DNA from: a virus
IMG/VR virus record: IMGVR_UViG_3300048837_000485
Span: 1-64,000 of that record
DNA length: 64,000 nucleotides
Reading direction: 5' to 3' (one strand)
Shown here: piece after piece, positions 34,654 through 43,744 of the stretch
Layout of the letters: each line of letters starts with the position of its first letter
How positions within the stretch are numbered: position 1 is the stretch's first letter
Notes under the pieces: model-generated
Told to the model about the DNA's origin: nothing
The model's input: the letters and a program-made list of their open reading frames with translations, nothing else
Database searches by the model: none
Position numbers and translations under genes: made by a program

Positions 34654-35521
34654 TTAAAGCTTCCTTAATTGAATCTTCACTATTAAGAAATCCAGTCCGA
34701 CTCAACTTCAAACAAAACGAATTGTCCGCATGAAGATGTTTATTATCACCCTTCCAATTGGCCTCATCACCCATCCATCTAATTTTCTTATTTATTCCAG
34801 TATAAGACATTATAATATTAGCAACATCCTCAACAGAAATAGGATCGTTATTACAAATATTTAAAACTTTATTATGTTTGATCATCTTGTTTAATGGAAT
34901 CTCGACCATCTTATTTACAACATCTTTTACATAAGTATATGGCTTAATAGATCCCGGTTTATCACCAAGTAACTCAATATAATCATTATCAGTCTTTAGT
35001 TTTTCTAAGATGATTTTAATTAATCCGTGGGTTAAGTGTGGGCCCACCATCGCTCCTAATCTACAAATAGTATAATCAATATCATTTAGAACAGAATAAG
35101 CTTTGATTAGTTCTTCACACGCTACCTTTGTTGCGGCATAGACAGATGTAGAATCACGATGATCTTCTTGTTCGTTTTGTTGAGTTGATTTATCACCATA
35201 AACTACTATTGAAGACGCAAATACCATTTTTGATCCAGGTTGCATATATCTTAAAATGTTGTGCGTACCCTTAATGTTAACATCTAAAATACGATTTTGG
35301 TCTTTGTCTGATGGCTTGGAGTTTGGGATGGCGGCTAGATGATATACAACATCTGGCTTAAAAGACATCATTAATTCTACGTTTTTTTCATTAGTAATAT
35401 CATTATAAAAATACTGATTATCCCTTGGATTGAATAGAATTATATCATCATATTTTTTACTTAGATAACCGTGTAAATTTCTACCAAGAAACCCATTTCC
35501 TCCAGTGATTAAAATTCTCAT
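34640..35521 (-). CDS. NAD-dependent epimerase/dehydratase
   Basis: Extended SDR: LITGGNGFLGRN, VVYHLAAIPN, FASSIVVYG, and the catalytic YAATK, all intact over 293 residues. It overlaps the CgeB-like gene upstream by 4 bases. Third SDR enzyme of the cluster. Substrate unknown, probably another NDP-sugar step. Confidence 0.85.
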   Translation of the reverse strand: MRILITGGNGFLGRNLHGYLSKKYDDIILFNPRDNQYFYNDITNEKNVELMMSFKPDVVYHLAAIPNSKPSDKDQNRILDVNIKGTHNILRYMQPGSKMVFASSIVVYGDKSTQQNEQEDHRDSTSVYAATKVACEELIKAYSVLNDIDYTICRLGAMVGPHLTHGLIKIILEKLKTDNDYIELLGDKPGSIKPYTYVKDVVNKMVEIPLNKMIKHNKVLNICNNDPISVEDVANIIMSYTGINKKIRWMGDEANWKGDNKHLHADNSFCLKLSRTGFLNSEDSIKEALNDIR

Positions 35522-36552
35522 AAGTTCTTTTTCTCTGTTACTATTTGTTTACCATTAATTAATGATTTAGTATCTAAATTTAGTTTATTAAAAATATCTA
35601 CTAGTCTCTCAAAGGCTGTGTGTTTTTCTAAAACACGTTTGTAAAGTATATCTATGTTATTTTTCTCTGCTTGATTATTTAAATAGTATTGAATAAGCTT
35701 TTCATATTCTTCTGGATTTTTAGCAGTGATACATTCTGGAAAATCTATTTTTAATCCTTCAACATAATCAGAAACAAAAAAGCATTTATTTATCATTAAG
35801 TTATATGGACGTGTTACTATATCATAGCCAAGTTTTGTAGAATGAGGCTCATGTACCGATAAACATACTTTAGTAGATTTTAAAATATGTTTAGCCTGTT
35901 CGTCTGGTAAAAACCCACAATATTTTGCCGTAGCCCAATGCTGATTACCAAAGATTCTAATTTTATAATTACGATCTGGTTCACAAAGTGGCATGATATA
36001 TTTATCTAAATTTTGTGCTTTGTATCCCCAATATCCACCGATAAATGAAAGATCACATTCTAGTTCTTTTTGATATTCTCCATTTGTATATTCAAATAGA
36101 TCGGCAAAGTTTTTAAATGAATATAGGTCAAATCCATCCGTCAACCAATTTTCATGTGTTTCTTTAATCCAATTTTCGTGGTGATGAGAATGAACTACTA
36201 ACTTATTTGGTAATGTTTGAATATGCTTCATAAATTGAATTTCTTTTTTTGAAGCCGTTAGTACTGGATATACCGTCTTATCTAATTCGTCATTAAACTT
36301 TGACCAGTCTGAAACCCTTAAAACCAAACTCATATCCGGACGTTCTTCTATACACTTAACAAACGCTGGGGTTAGGTTGTATCCTTGTCCAAAAAATAAA
36401 TCAGGATTAGCTTCATCAAATGCATCATATACTGGCTTTTGCCAAGTGTTCCATAAAATAGTTTCGTGGCCAGATACAGCAAGTGCTTTAGAAAATGCTG
36501 ATCTAATGAAACTATGGGCATTTTTATTATCGTTAGCTATTAATATACGCAT
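35518..36552 (-). CDS. Glycosyltransferase, CgeB/GT-B-like
   Basis: GT-B fold pattern: N-terminal RILIANDNKNAHSFIRSAF and a central CDLSFIGGYWGYKAQNL. The C-terminal nucleotide-sugar part has KVCLSVHEPHSTKLGYD and RPYNLMINKCFFVSD, close to CgeB-type glycosyltransferases. 344 residues. ATGA coupling to the following SDR gene. Donor and acceptor not visible. Confidence 0.75.
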   Translation of the reverse strand: MRILIANDNKNAHSFIRSAFSKALAVSGHETILWNTWQKPVYDAFDEANPDLFFGQGYNLTPAFVKCIEERPDMSLVLRVSDWSKFNDELDKTVYPVLTASKKEIQFMKHIQTLPNKLVVHSHHHENWIKETHENWLTDGFDLYSFKNFADLFEYTNGEYQKELECDLSFIGGYWGYKAQNLDKYIMPLCEPDRNYKIRIFGNQHWATAKYCGFLPDEQAKHILKSTKVCLSVHEPHSTKLGYDIVTRPYNLMINKCFFVSDYVEGLKIDFPECITAKNPEEYEKLIQYYLNNQAEKNNIDILYKRVLEKHTAFERLVDIFNKLNLDTKSLINGKQIVTEKKNL

Positions 36553-37252
36553 CTTCTTTTAACTTTCTAAAATGATCCTGGGTTTGTATTTTCTTAATTA
36601 ACATACCATTTGGTTCTATACCGTTAAAAATACAACCATCATTAATTATTTGGTTTATAATTTCAAATAAAAATAGTTTATTATTGGTTTTATTACAAAG
36701 TTTATTTAACAAGTAAAGAGATCTATTCTCAAAGAAGGAAATGTGGCACCATTTTTTCTCATCTAAAACTAAATCTATACGCTCTACTTTTTTATTAATG
36801 ACAGTTATTCCTAGTTCACTGTCTCTAAGCTGCATTTTAGAATCAAATACTAATGTAGGACTAGTTGTTAAATTAGATACTGCATATTTATTAAAGATAA
36901 GGTCTGATGATATAGTAATAACATGTTTACTGTTAGTGTTATTTAGTGCCAATCTTACATCTTCAACTTCATTTGTTTCATTATAAAACTGATTCTCAAC
37001 TACACGAATATTATCAGATTTAAATTTTAAAACCTTTTCAATTTGATATCCGCCAGTAATAATAATATCTGACTTAGGATAGATTTGTCTTATTGATTTA
37101 ATTTGGGTTTCTAGCATAGGTTTCCCAAATTTATCTTTATATAAACACTTAGGCCCGAAAGATTTCATTGATTCATTAAATCTACTTCCGTAGATAATAA
37201 TACAGACTTCTTTAGGATCTTGTTTATTTCTTCGTTTTATTTGTTCTATCAT
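36533..37252 (-). CDS. Nucleotidyltransferase-like GT-A protein
   Basis: Begins VCIIIYGSRFNESMKSFGPK, a variant of the sugar-nucleotidyltransferase G-x-G-x-R ... PK signature, followed by GKPMLETQIKSI and DIIITGGYQ. The usual metal-binding Asp region reads VITISSDLIFN. So it resembles MobA/RfbA-like enzymes that activate sugars, but with a loosened first motif. Overlaps its neighbours by 20-29 bases on both sides, within the sugar operon. Could be inactive or have altered specificity. Confidence 0.55.
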   Translation of the reverse strand: MIEQIKRRNKQDPKEVCIIIYGSRFNESMKSFGPKCLYKDKFGKPMLETQIKSIRQIYPKSDIIITGGYQIEKVLKFKSDNIRVVENQFYNETNEVEDVRLALNNTNSKHVITISSDLIFNKYAVSNLTTSPTLVFDSKMQLRDSELGITVINKKVERIDLVLDEKKWCHISFFENRSLYLLNKLCNKTNNKLFLFEIINQIINDGCIFNGIEPNGMLIKKIQTQDHFRKLKEDAYINS

Positions 37253-37994
37253 GTAATTTTTGAGATACCCTTTGCCAACATTGGTTCCATATTTCTTTTT
37301 TTACAGAATTTGTAGAATTATTTTGATGAACCCTAACTAAAGAAAGAGACTCTGGAACGTGTGATATATAGCATATTTCTGATAACCTAAGCCACAAGTC
37401 AAAATCTTCTGCACACCTAAGAGTTGAATCATACCATCCGGTATCTTCTTTAACCCTATTTAAAAAGTTTTTACTAATTAATGATCCACTATGAACAATA
37501 CATTCTTGTGTTAATCTTGATCTAGAAAACCTTTCTTTATATTCTCTTCTAATTAAATCTTTATCAACATCTAAAATATCGTAGTCCGCATAAACTACTC
37601 CAACGTTAGGATCTTCTAAATCTTTCAAACATCTTTCGAGTTTATTAGGATAGTTTTCATCATCAGCATCGAGTATGGCATACACGTCTGTATTTTTGAT
37701 TGTCGCAGCAATACCGATGTTTCTTGCATAGCTTGGACCATGATTTTTTGATAAGGAAATAAGTAAATCTGTTCCGTCTGTATATTTGATATATTCATTT
37801 TCTTCTATTTTTGAAGGTAAGTTTAACGTATTAAGTATAATTTCTACAGAATTATCTGTTGAACCATCATCTATAATACAAATTTTATTTTTAACAGTTT
37901 GGTTTTTTGCACTTTGAATTGCATTCTGTATCCACTGTGAGTTATTGTAACAACAGATTATAAATGTTACTTGCTTATCCATTCTCTTATCCAA
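37224..37994 (-). CDS. Family 2 glycosyltransferase
   Basis: Classic GT2: TFIICCYNNSQWIQNAIQS, CIIDDGSTDNS, ARNIGI, and AILDADDENYP with the DxD. A late RCAEDFDLWLRLS carries the catalytic ED motif. 256 residues, complete. All key residues are present, so it should be an active inverting transferase. Confidence 0.9.
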   Translation of the reverse strand: MDKRMDKQVTFIICCYNNSQWIQNAIQSAKNQTVKNKICIIDDGSTDNSVEIILNTLNLPSKIEENEYIKYTDGTDLLISLSKNHGPSYARNIGIAATIKNTDVYAILDADDENYPNKLERCLKDLEDPNVGVVYADYDILDVDKDLIRREYKERFSRSRLTQECIVHSGSLISKNFLNRVKEDTGWYDSTLRCAEDFDLWLRLSEICYISHVPESLSLVRVHQNNSTNSVKKEIWNQCWQRVSQKLHDRTNKTKK

Positions 37995-38689
37995 TCTGGC
38001 CTTTTATTTTCTTTGGCTATGTTTTCAATTTTGTCTATAATACTTGAGTCGGTATTACCATATACGGCTTTATGCATTAACCTATTTACAGTTAAGAAGT
38101 TCATTTTATCAGTAGGTCTTACCATTAAAACCCTTTGTAGGTCATCATTAATAATTTTATCCAAGTCATCTATTAATTGATTTTCCATTAAAGGAATTCT
38201 ATTTTGTTCAATAATCATATAATATTCACCCTTACAGTAATTAACTATATGATCTATTTTTCCTGCTTCATCTGTTTGGTCAAAGACTATACACACATTA
38301 AAAGGACAGTCGCAAAACTTAGAAAACACTTCTTGCACTTTCCAGTATTCTGAATTCTGATCAACAATTAATTTAACACAGTGTGGACCTAATGAACTAA
38401 CACCAGATGCACATAATGCTAAGTCTGTACGATCTAATGAAGTTATTGGAATTATAATATCTACCTTAATCCGTACCTCCATCCTAACTTCTTCTTTTGG
38501 ACTAATATACCTATCTAAATATTTTGTATGTCTACACATATTACAAAGACGATCAATCATAAAATGAGTACCACACTCAGAAGATTTAACCGCTTTTCCA
38601 AATTTTTCTAATCTACCAATTTGACATCCTTTTTGGATACCGTTGGAATATATAGCAAACAAACAGTCTTTACAGGAAGTCTTAGTCAC
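37967..38689 (-). CDS. GT2-like protein with N-terminal cysteine cluster
   Basis: Residues 5-55 contain CKDC, GCQIGR, ECG and CNMC, likely a zinc site. Residues 75-240 look like a degenerate GT-A fold (VDIIIPITSLDRTDLAL, GEYYMIIEQNR) lacking the DxD. It overlaps the GT2 gene by 28 bases. Perhaps a regulatory or scaffold partner of the GT2 enzyme; activity is doubtful. Confidence 0.5.
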   Translation of the reverse strand: MTKTSCKDCLFAIYSNGIQKGCQIGRLEKFGKAVKSSECGTHFMIDRLCNMCRHTKYLDRYISPKEEVRMEVRIKVDIIIPITSLDRTDLALCASGVSSLGPHCVKLIVDQNSEYWKVQEVFSKFCDCPFNVCIVFDQTDEAGKIDHIVNYCKGEYYMIIEQNRIPLMENQLIDDLDKIINDDLQRVLMVRPTDKMNFLTVNRLMHKAVYGNTDSSIIDKIENIAKENKRPDWIREWISK

Positions 38690-38714
38690 GATAAACCTCT
38701 AATCCACTCATAAG

Positions 38715-39158
38715 TTATGCTCTGTAAGCCTCAACAATAAATTTAGTTTCTTCTAATCTTTGTTTTGTAATTTTAAGTCCCAATTGTGACAAAATTGAAG
38801 TTATATGAATAATTGTGGTACAGCTTCTTTTAAAGCCCCATCCTGAAGGATTCCCGTCTCCATATAGAATAGTATTAATTTTTTGTACTGGGGTTGCTTG
38901 TGTTAAACATTGTTTTGATACTTCAAAAACATCTGTACCACCAAGAATAATTCTGCCACCATGTCTAAGTTTAGAAACATACCCGGAAACAACTTCTTGA
39001 ATTTTATCGTATAAAATATAATCGATAATATCTTCAGCAATAATTTCTGTGCACTCGGCCTGTTCTACAGGAAGATCTAGAACGTTAGATCCAGTTAATG
39101 GTGATATATTTTTATATCCTGAAAGTTCGTATGGTTGGATTGTTATATTAAGTTTCAT
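38715..39158 (-). CDS. Degenerate SAM-methyltransferase-like protein
   Basis: The middle reads ECTEIIAEDIIDYI ... KLRHGGRIILGGTD, which resembles the post-motif region of class I methyltransferases, but the N-terminal glycine-rich SAM loop is missing. 147 residues. It shares its first six residues (MKLNIT) and about 18 bases with the next upstream gene at 39148, a small 5' duplication. Confidence 0.45.
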   Translation of the reverse strand: MKLNITIQPYELSGYKNISPLTGSNVLDLPVEQAECTEIIAEDIIDYILYDKIQEVVSGYVSKLRHGGRIILGGTDVFEVSKQCLTQATPVQKINTILYGDGNPSGWGFKRSCTTIIHITSILSQLGLKITKQRLEETKFIVEAYRA

Positions 39159-39474
39159 TTTTTGGTTCCATTACTATAAATCTTGATAATGAAGTTCTAA
39201 AACTAGATTCTTCATCTGGCTGAAATTCAAATCCAATATATCCTTGAAAATTATTATCACACCCAATTAATCCATTTAATATACCAAGTAAACCAACGGT
39301 ATATCCGTCATTTTGTCTCATAACTTGAACAGTTGGATGGTCTGACAACTTTTCATTACATGGAACCCTGTTTGCTATTAAACATGCTATAGCGTTTTTA
39401 TCATATTCTAATAATTCATTCATAAAATTAACAATATATTCTGCAAATTCTTTTTCTGTTATATTAAGTTTCAT
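39148..39474 (-). CDS. Hypothetical protein of the glycan cluster (108 aa)
   Basis: Small soluble protein starting MKLNITEKEFAEYIV. The middle holds GLLGILNGLIGCDNNFQGYIGFEF, a beta-rich segment. No family recognised. It overlaps the start of the methyltransferase-like gene by 11 bases and shares the MKLNIT start with it. Confidence 0.55.
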   Translation of the reverse strand: MKLNITEKEFAEYIVNFMNELLEYDKNAIACLIANRVPCNEKLSDHPTVQVMRQNDGYTVGLLGILNGLIGCDNNFQGYIGFEFQPDEESSFRTSLSRFIVMEPKNET

Positions 39475-39483
39475 TATCTTATC

Positions 39484-40482
39484 CTAGTGTGAAAGTACAT
39501 AATTAATCACGCAGTGCCATTGTTTTACCCATCTATTTATATTACACCGCTCTATAATTGTTTTTCGAGCATTAGCACTTAGTTTTTCAGCTAAATCATT
39601 ATCATTCATAATCAATCTTATGGCTTCTAATATACCCTTTTCATCATTAGCTAATAATCCATTTTCCCCGTCTTTAATATAACTCGGTATTGCACAAGTA
39701 GCTACAGAAACCGGAATACATCCACATGACATTGCCTCAAGCATTGATGTTGGAATTGGACTAAGTGGTGCAGTATTTAAAAAGATCTTAGCGGCCCTAT
39801 ATTCTTCAATAAGCTCATTAACTGATTCTGCTGATTTGGATAACCCAGGAGTATCGCCTACGAATCTTGTAGGAATCTTACTAGCAATTTTTTGACATAG
39901 TTTCCAATTTAAAACATAATCACGACCAATTAAATCATTAGCAACTACTAAACATTTATTTTCTCGTTTTGTTGATCCCGGAGTAAAAAGATTAGAGTCA
40001 ACAGTATGTTCAATCACAAATACATCATCACCAACAAATCCCCAATTTTCTTTACTCCATTCTGAAATAAATACATTGGCAGTACCACGCATATTTCTTA
40101 ATTGACTCACTTGTTGCTCATTCCACATTGGTGGTGGCATAACGCAAGTATGCTCAACAGAAATCATTGGCAATTGGAATTGCTCAGCTAGATGTGCTAG
40201 TGTTTGGAATTGCCCAAATTTAGACTGAGATAATACAAAATCAAAATCTAACCACAAAGGAAACTCAGGTTGTCCTACACGATTATACAGTAAATGATAA
40301 TTAGTAGGAATTGGTGCGAATTTAGTATTCCACTGTTTATGATGTTTATTTTGAGAGATAGCCCAAAAGTCAACTCCGTTTAAATGTTGAAAATGACTTT
40401 CTGTCCTCTCATGTGTGCAAACACTTAATCCATGCAAATGAGACCTGTCTAATGACTTCATTATTGATCTAGTTTGTGACAA
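39484..40482 (-). CDS. GT-B glycosyltransferase (GT1/GT4 type)
   Basis: The C-terminal half is clear: a donor-site region with APLSPIPTSMLEAMSCGCIPVS and a later DGENGLLA. 332 residues if it starts at the TTG at 40482, which has SD AAGGA about 8 bases upstream. An ATG at 40461 lacks an SD. The TTG start gives SQTRSI, echoing the MSQTRLI start of the next upstream gene. Complete, probably active. Confidence 0.85.
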   Translation of the reverse strand: MSQTRSIMKSLDRSHLHGLSVCTHERTESHFQHLNGVDFWAISQNKHHKQWNTKFAPIPTNYHLLYNRVGQPEFPLWLDFDFVLSQSKFGQFQTLAHLAEQFQLPMISVEHTCVMPPPMWNEQQVSQLRNMRGTANVFISEWSKENWGFVGDDVFVIEHTVDSNLFTPGSTKRENKCLVVANDLIGRDYVLNWKLCQKIASKIPTRFVGDTPGLSKSAESVNELIEEYRAAKIFLNTAPLSPIPTSMLEAMSCGCIPVSVATCAIPSYIKDGENGLLANDEKGILEAIRLIMNDNDLAEKLSANARKTIIERCNINRWVKQWHCVINYVLSH

Positions 40483-40675
40483 CTTCTTTTTCCTTTATAT
40501 AATCAAAATCAGGCCATAGGTCGCCAGTATATTCTCTACCTTCTCTATTAAACCATTCCTTGGTTAGATTTATAATTGCATCTGATATAGTTGGACCATA
40601 ATGTTTGTAACTTGTAAAAAACGCTAAACAGTCAGCAGCCTCATTTGAAACTGTTATTAATCTAGTTTGACTCAT
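40469..40675 (-). CDS. Hypothetical protein (68 aa)
   Basis: Small protein starting MSQTRLITVSNEA, no motif. Its ATG overlaps the stop of the glycosyltransferase upstream by 4 bases, and its end overlaps the next glycosyltransferase. The first codons resemble the beginning of that next gene. Function unknown. Confidence 0.5.
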   Translation of the reverse strand: MSQTRLITVSNEAADCLAFFTSYKHYGPTISDAIINLTKEWFNREGREYTGDLWPDFDYIKEKEVVTN

Positions 40676-41757
40676 ACCAAAAGCTCCACCATTCTTTCTC
40701 CGATATTATCATACGAATAATTCTTAGCTATATTCAAACCATCATCTCTTTTATTCTTATGGTTCTCATATACAAGTCTCATATTCTTTTGTAATTCCAG
40801 TATATCAATACTATTCCAAGTTTCACGACTAGACTGAATATCTTTAAAAGTATCCATTGTAGCATAACACTGTTCTTCCTTAGAAGAAACAAGATATCCA
40901 TTAGAATATTCATTTAAATAATCCACAGGTCCACCGAAATCTGTAGAAATTACTGAATTACCAACTGCCATAGCATCAAAGGCACCATAGCACCAAGCTT
41001 CTCCAAAAGAAGAATTAATATAACAATGACAAGCTTGATGCAAAGACATAATCCGTTGTCTAGTTAAATGTTCAGTAATAATAATTTCTGGTTTATAATA
41101 CTCAATACTTGGATATATTTTCAACCCTTCTTTAATTTTATTTAAAGAAAATATTACTTCTTTTCTAGTATCTTCTGAAGAAGTATTAAACTTACTAGTT
41201 TTAACAATTAAATTAACTGGCTCGTTAGATGAGAATTCATTATGAAATGCACGTATTAAAGATGGTAGATTTTTTCTACGGATGAATTCACCAATAGTAT
41301 AGAAGTTAAAAGTTTCAGGCAGAGAAAAAGAGGGGTATAGCTCGTAGTATTCGTTAATATCACAAGCGTGTGGAACTAAAAACTTAGGCCGCGTAATATC
41401 TTTCTCTTTTAATGCTTGCTCATAAGGAACCCATATCTCATCCATAAGATTCAGGTTAGAACACCATCCTGAATATTTTATATTCCTAGATTCTAAGATG
41501 GAAATAGCTATATTTTTATAATTGCCATTATAGTCCATCCAGTGTGGTAATAGATGCTGGATGATATGTGTAATTCCGTCGCTATCATTATCTAGACATT
41601 CTTGGATATCATCAGGTGGTAATTCGTTTTTAGAGAGAAATATAGATCGGGCGACAACTTCTGTTTTTGTTTTTAACGAACGAATATAATCCCTGGCACA
41701 TCTTGACCATCCAGAATCACCCTCATTCAAATGTCCTAAATATAATACTTTAGACAT
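40672..41757 (-). CDS. GT-B glycosyltransferase (GT4-like)
   Basis: 361 residues. N-terminal MSKVLYLGHLNEGDSGWSRC is the acceptor-domain start. The linker reads NFYTIGEFIRRKNLPSLIRAF, and the donor site is SFGEAWCYGAFDAMAVGNSVIST with the E-x7-E spacing. Complete. SD AGGAG is duplicated 58 bases upstream together with the first codons of this gene (see repeat at 41736). Confidence 0.88.
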   Translation of the reverse strand: MSKVLYLGHLNEGDSGWSRCARDYIRSLKTKTEVVARSIFLSKNELPPDDIQECLDNDSDGITHIIQHLLPHWMDYNGNYKNIAISILESRNIKYSGWCSNLNLMDEIWVPYEQALKEKDITRPKFLVPHACDINEYYELYPSFSLPETFNFYTIGEFIRRKNLPSLIRAFHNEFSSNEPVNLIVKTSKFNTSSEDTRKEVIFSLNKIKEGLKIYPSIEYYKPEIIITEHLTRQRIMSLHQACHCYINSSFGEAWCYGAFDAMAVGNSVISTDFGGPVDYLNEYSNGYLVSSKEEQCYATMDTFKDIQSSRETWNSIDILELQKNMRLVYENHKNKRDDGLNIAKNYSYDNIGERMVELLV

Positions 41758-41840
41758 TGTGGCTCCTAACTTGTGCCCAATCGTGTAAACGATCTAAATA
41801 TAATACTTTAGACATTTTTGCTCCTAATCTGTTCCCAATA
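41736..41840 (-). repeat. Duplicated gene junction (58-base period)
   Basis: The junction between the two glycosyltransferase genes occurs twice, 58 bases apart. Each copy has the end of the upstream gene (W-x-Q-x-RS-x-NV stop), an SD AGGAGC and the start MSKVLYL. The upstream copy opens a 21-codon mini-ORF (41750-41815) that ends at the real start. About 40 of 47 aligned bases match. Confidence 0.85.
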
Positions 41841-43409
41841 ATTATACTTATTTGCTATATTCAAAATATATTTATAACATTCCTCTCTATTAAAAGGCAT
41901 CATTTGAGCCCTTCCAGCTATAGATGTATCGTCTCCAAAATTAGATAATGGATTATGAGTAGTTACACCATAGTTCAATTGTCGTATAAGTTTCAATTCT
42001 AAATAAGTGTTTGAATATTTAGGAATTAAATGATGAATTAATGTTTTTACAAAAGTAGTATTAGAACATTTTTCTGGGGCTTTAATATTTGTATTAATAT
42101 ATTTAATAGGATCTTTCCATTTATTTTGAATAACTATTTTATCAAAAACATCGGCCCATACTTTTATTGTTTTATCCCATCCATAATTTTTAATATAGCC
42201 ATCATGTGCCCTCTTTCCTTCTGCTTTCATCAGCACACTTGGTTTATTAAAAAACTCCATTAACTTATCAACAAAGAATTCATTATCGGGCATCCCCCAA
42301 TCTCTTCCGGTTTCTAATTCGTAGTATTCATAGATAACCTTTAATGGTTCACCATTTAGTTTTCTAACCACATCCTTCATTGCTGAAAAATCTACTTCCA
42401 TAACCGGAACACCACAGGCTGCGGCTTCTACTCCAGGAACACCAAATCCTTCCAGGTAGGAATAAAGAACGAATAGATCCATTAAGTTATAAACTACCGC
42501 AAAGTCTTTTGTTGTGAGTCCATTTTTAACAGAACACATATGTGCTTTTGGTTGTTTACACCTATGGCAAAAATTAGAAATATCCGAAAAGAATGATGGA
42601 AAAAAGAACCCACAGTTTTCACATCTATAACTAAATAGTGTTTTAGAGCTAAGTCCATATTTATTTAAAAGTTTAGGTATATCCCATCCTGAATCTGGAT
42701 ATGAAGTATGACAATAAAGTAAAATGTCGTTGCGTTCAGTTCGATCAAGGAATAATCTAAACGATTTAAATAAATCTGGAAAAGCTTTTCTTTTTTGGTT
42801 TCTCATAACGGTACCGATAATATATTTATCTTGTAATCCGTATGTTTTCTTAATATGTTCTTTGTTTAATGGCTTAAGATCAGAAGATACTGCTGGTGGT
42901 GCCTCCGATAAAACATCTAGTCTTTGAAAAGTTTCATTAATTAAAGTATCTTTAGACCAGTCATTATATGCTAATACTGTGTCACACCTAGAATAAACAT
43001 CCAACCATTCTTCGTGTTGATTTGGTGCATCAGCAGTTACCATCCAAATCCAGTGAAATTTATCTCTAAATGGAGATTCGTCTACAAAATTATCTTGCCA
43101 AAAGTCTGAGGTAGAAATCACTACAGTAGGTTGAAAATCCAAACATATTTTTTCAAATATTAATTCTCCAAACATATATTTCTGATTTGATCTAAATTGC
43201 TCTAAAGCCTTAGTATCCTTTTTACTTGGTACTACCGGATAAACTTTCCACGGTTTGTTGTAAACCCTTTGGTCTTCAGGACTTACATACCGTGCCATCT
43301 CTGCAACTTCATATTTCTTACTTAATTCCATAAGTAACTCACGACAGTACGCAGCATATCCTGTAGATAGATCAGAAAACTCGGAGATAACTAATATTTT
43401 ATGATTCAT
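41808..43409 (-). CDS. GT-B glycosyltransferase with inserted zinc-ribbon (533 aa)
   Basis: GT4-like plan: ILVISEFSDLSTGYAAYCREL at the start, IIGTVMRNQKRKAFPDLFKSF at the linker, and LYSYLEGFGVPGVEAAACGVPV at the donor site. Between linker and donor site lies an insertion with two Cys pairs (RCENCGFFFP and FCHRCKQPK), probably a zinc ribbon. The C-terminal 100 residues extend beyond the usual GT4 end. It overlaps SSB by 11 bases, linking the glycan operon to replication genes. Confidence 0.85.
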   Translation of the reverse strand: MNHKILVISEFSDLSTGYAAYCRELLMELSKKYEVAEMARYVSPEDQRVYNKPWKVYPVVPSKKDTKALEQFRSNQKYMFGELIFEKICLDFQPTVVISTSDFWQDNFVDESPFRDKFHWIWMVTADAPNQHEEWLDVYSRCDTVLAYNDWSKDTLINETFQRLDVLSEAPPAVSSDLKPLNKEHIKKTYGLQDKYIIGTVMRNQKRKAFPDLFKSFRLFLDRTERNDILLYCHTSYPDSGWDIPKLLNKYGLSSKTLFSYRCENCGFFFPSFFSDISNFCHRCKQPKAHMCSVKNGLTTKDFAVVYNLMDLFVLYSYLEGFGVPGVEAAACGVPVMEVDFSAMKDVVRKLNGEPLKVIYEYYELETGRDWGMPDNEFFVDKLMEFFNKPSVLMKAEGKRAHDGYIKNYGWDKTIKVWADVFDKIVIQNKWKDPIKYINTNIKAPEKCSNTTFVKTLIHHLIPKYSNTYLELKLIRQLNYGVTTHNPLSNFGDDTSIAGRAQMMPFNREECYKYILNIANKYNYWEQIRSKNV

Positions 43410-43725
43410 TTTTAGCTTGCTTCTTGAAAAGTCTAAACTTTGTTACTCGAAAATTTACTAATTTATAAAAATTATCATCAGTCTTTAAGGTGCGTTCTCT
43501 GGGAGTCGCTTCTACATATATAGTATCACCAACTGATGCATTTTCATATAAATATTTAGCAGCAGTATCCCATAATTCAAAATCAAAAAAGTGGGTATCT
43601 TCTACCTTTTGTCCATTAACAATACGTTCTTCTATAGTTGCAAGTCTAAAGTTACAAACAACAGAATCATTTACATTTACTAGTTTGGGTTGTTTAGCAA
43701 GGAATCCTATACCAAAAGTCTGCAC
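43399..43725 (-). CDS. ssb: Single-stranded DNA-binding protein
   Basis: OB-fold SSB of 108 residues: FGIGFLAKQPKLVNVNDSVVCNFRLAT, then THFFDFELWDTAAKYLYENASVGDTIYVE, matching bacterial-type SSB strand order including the WDTAAKYL helix. It lacks the usual acidic C-terminal tail and ends basic (FKKQAKNES). Likely coats ssDNA at the phage fork. It sits immediately downstream of the polymerase pieces. Confidence 0.85.
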   Translation of the reverse strand: MQTFGIGFLAKQPKLVNVNDSVVCNFRLATIEERIVNGQKVEDTHFFDFELWDTAAKYLYENASVGDTIYVEATPRERTLKTDDNFYKLVNFRVTKFRLFKKQAKNES

Positions 43726-43744
43726 TACTTATTCTCCTAATTAT

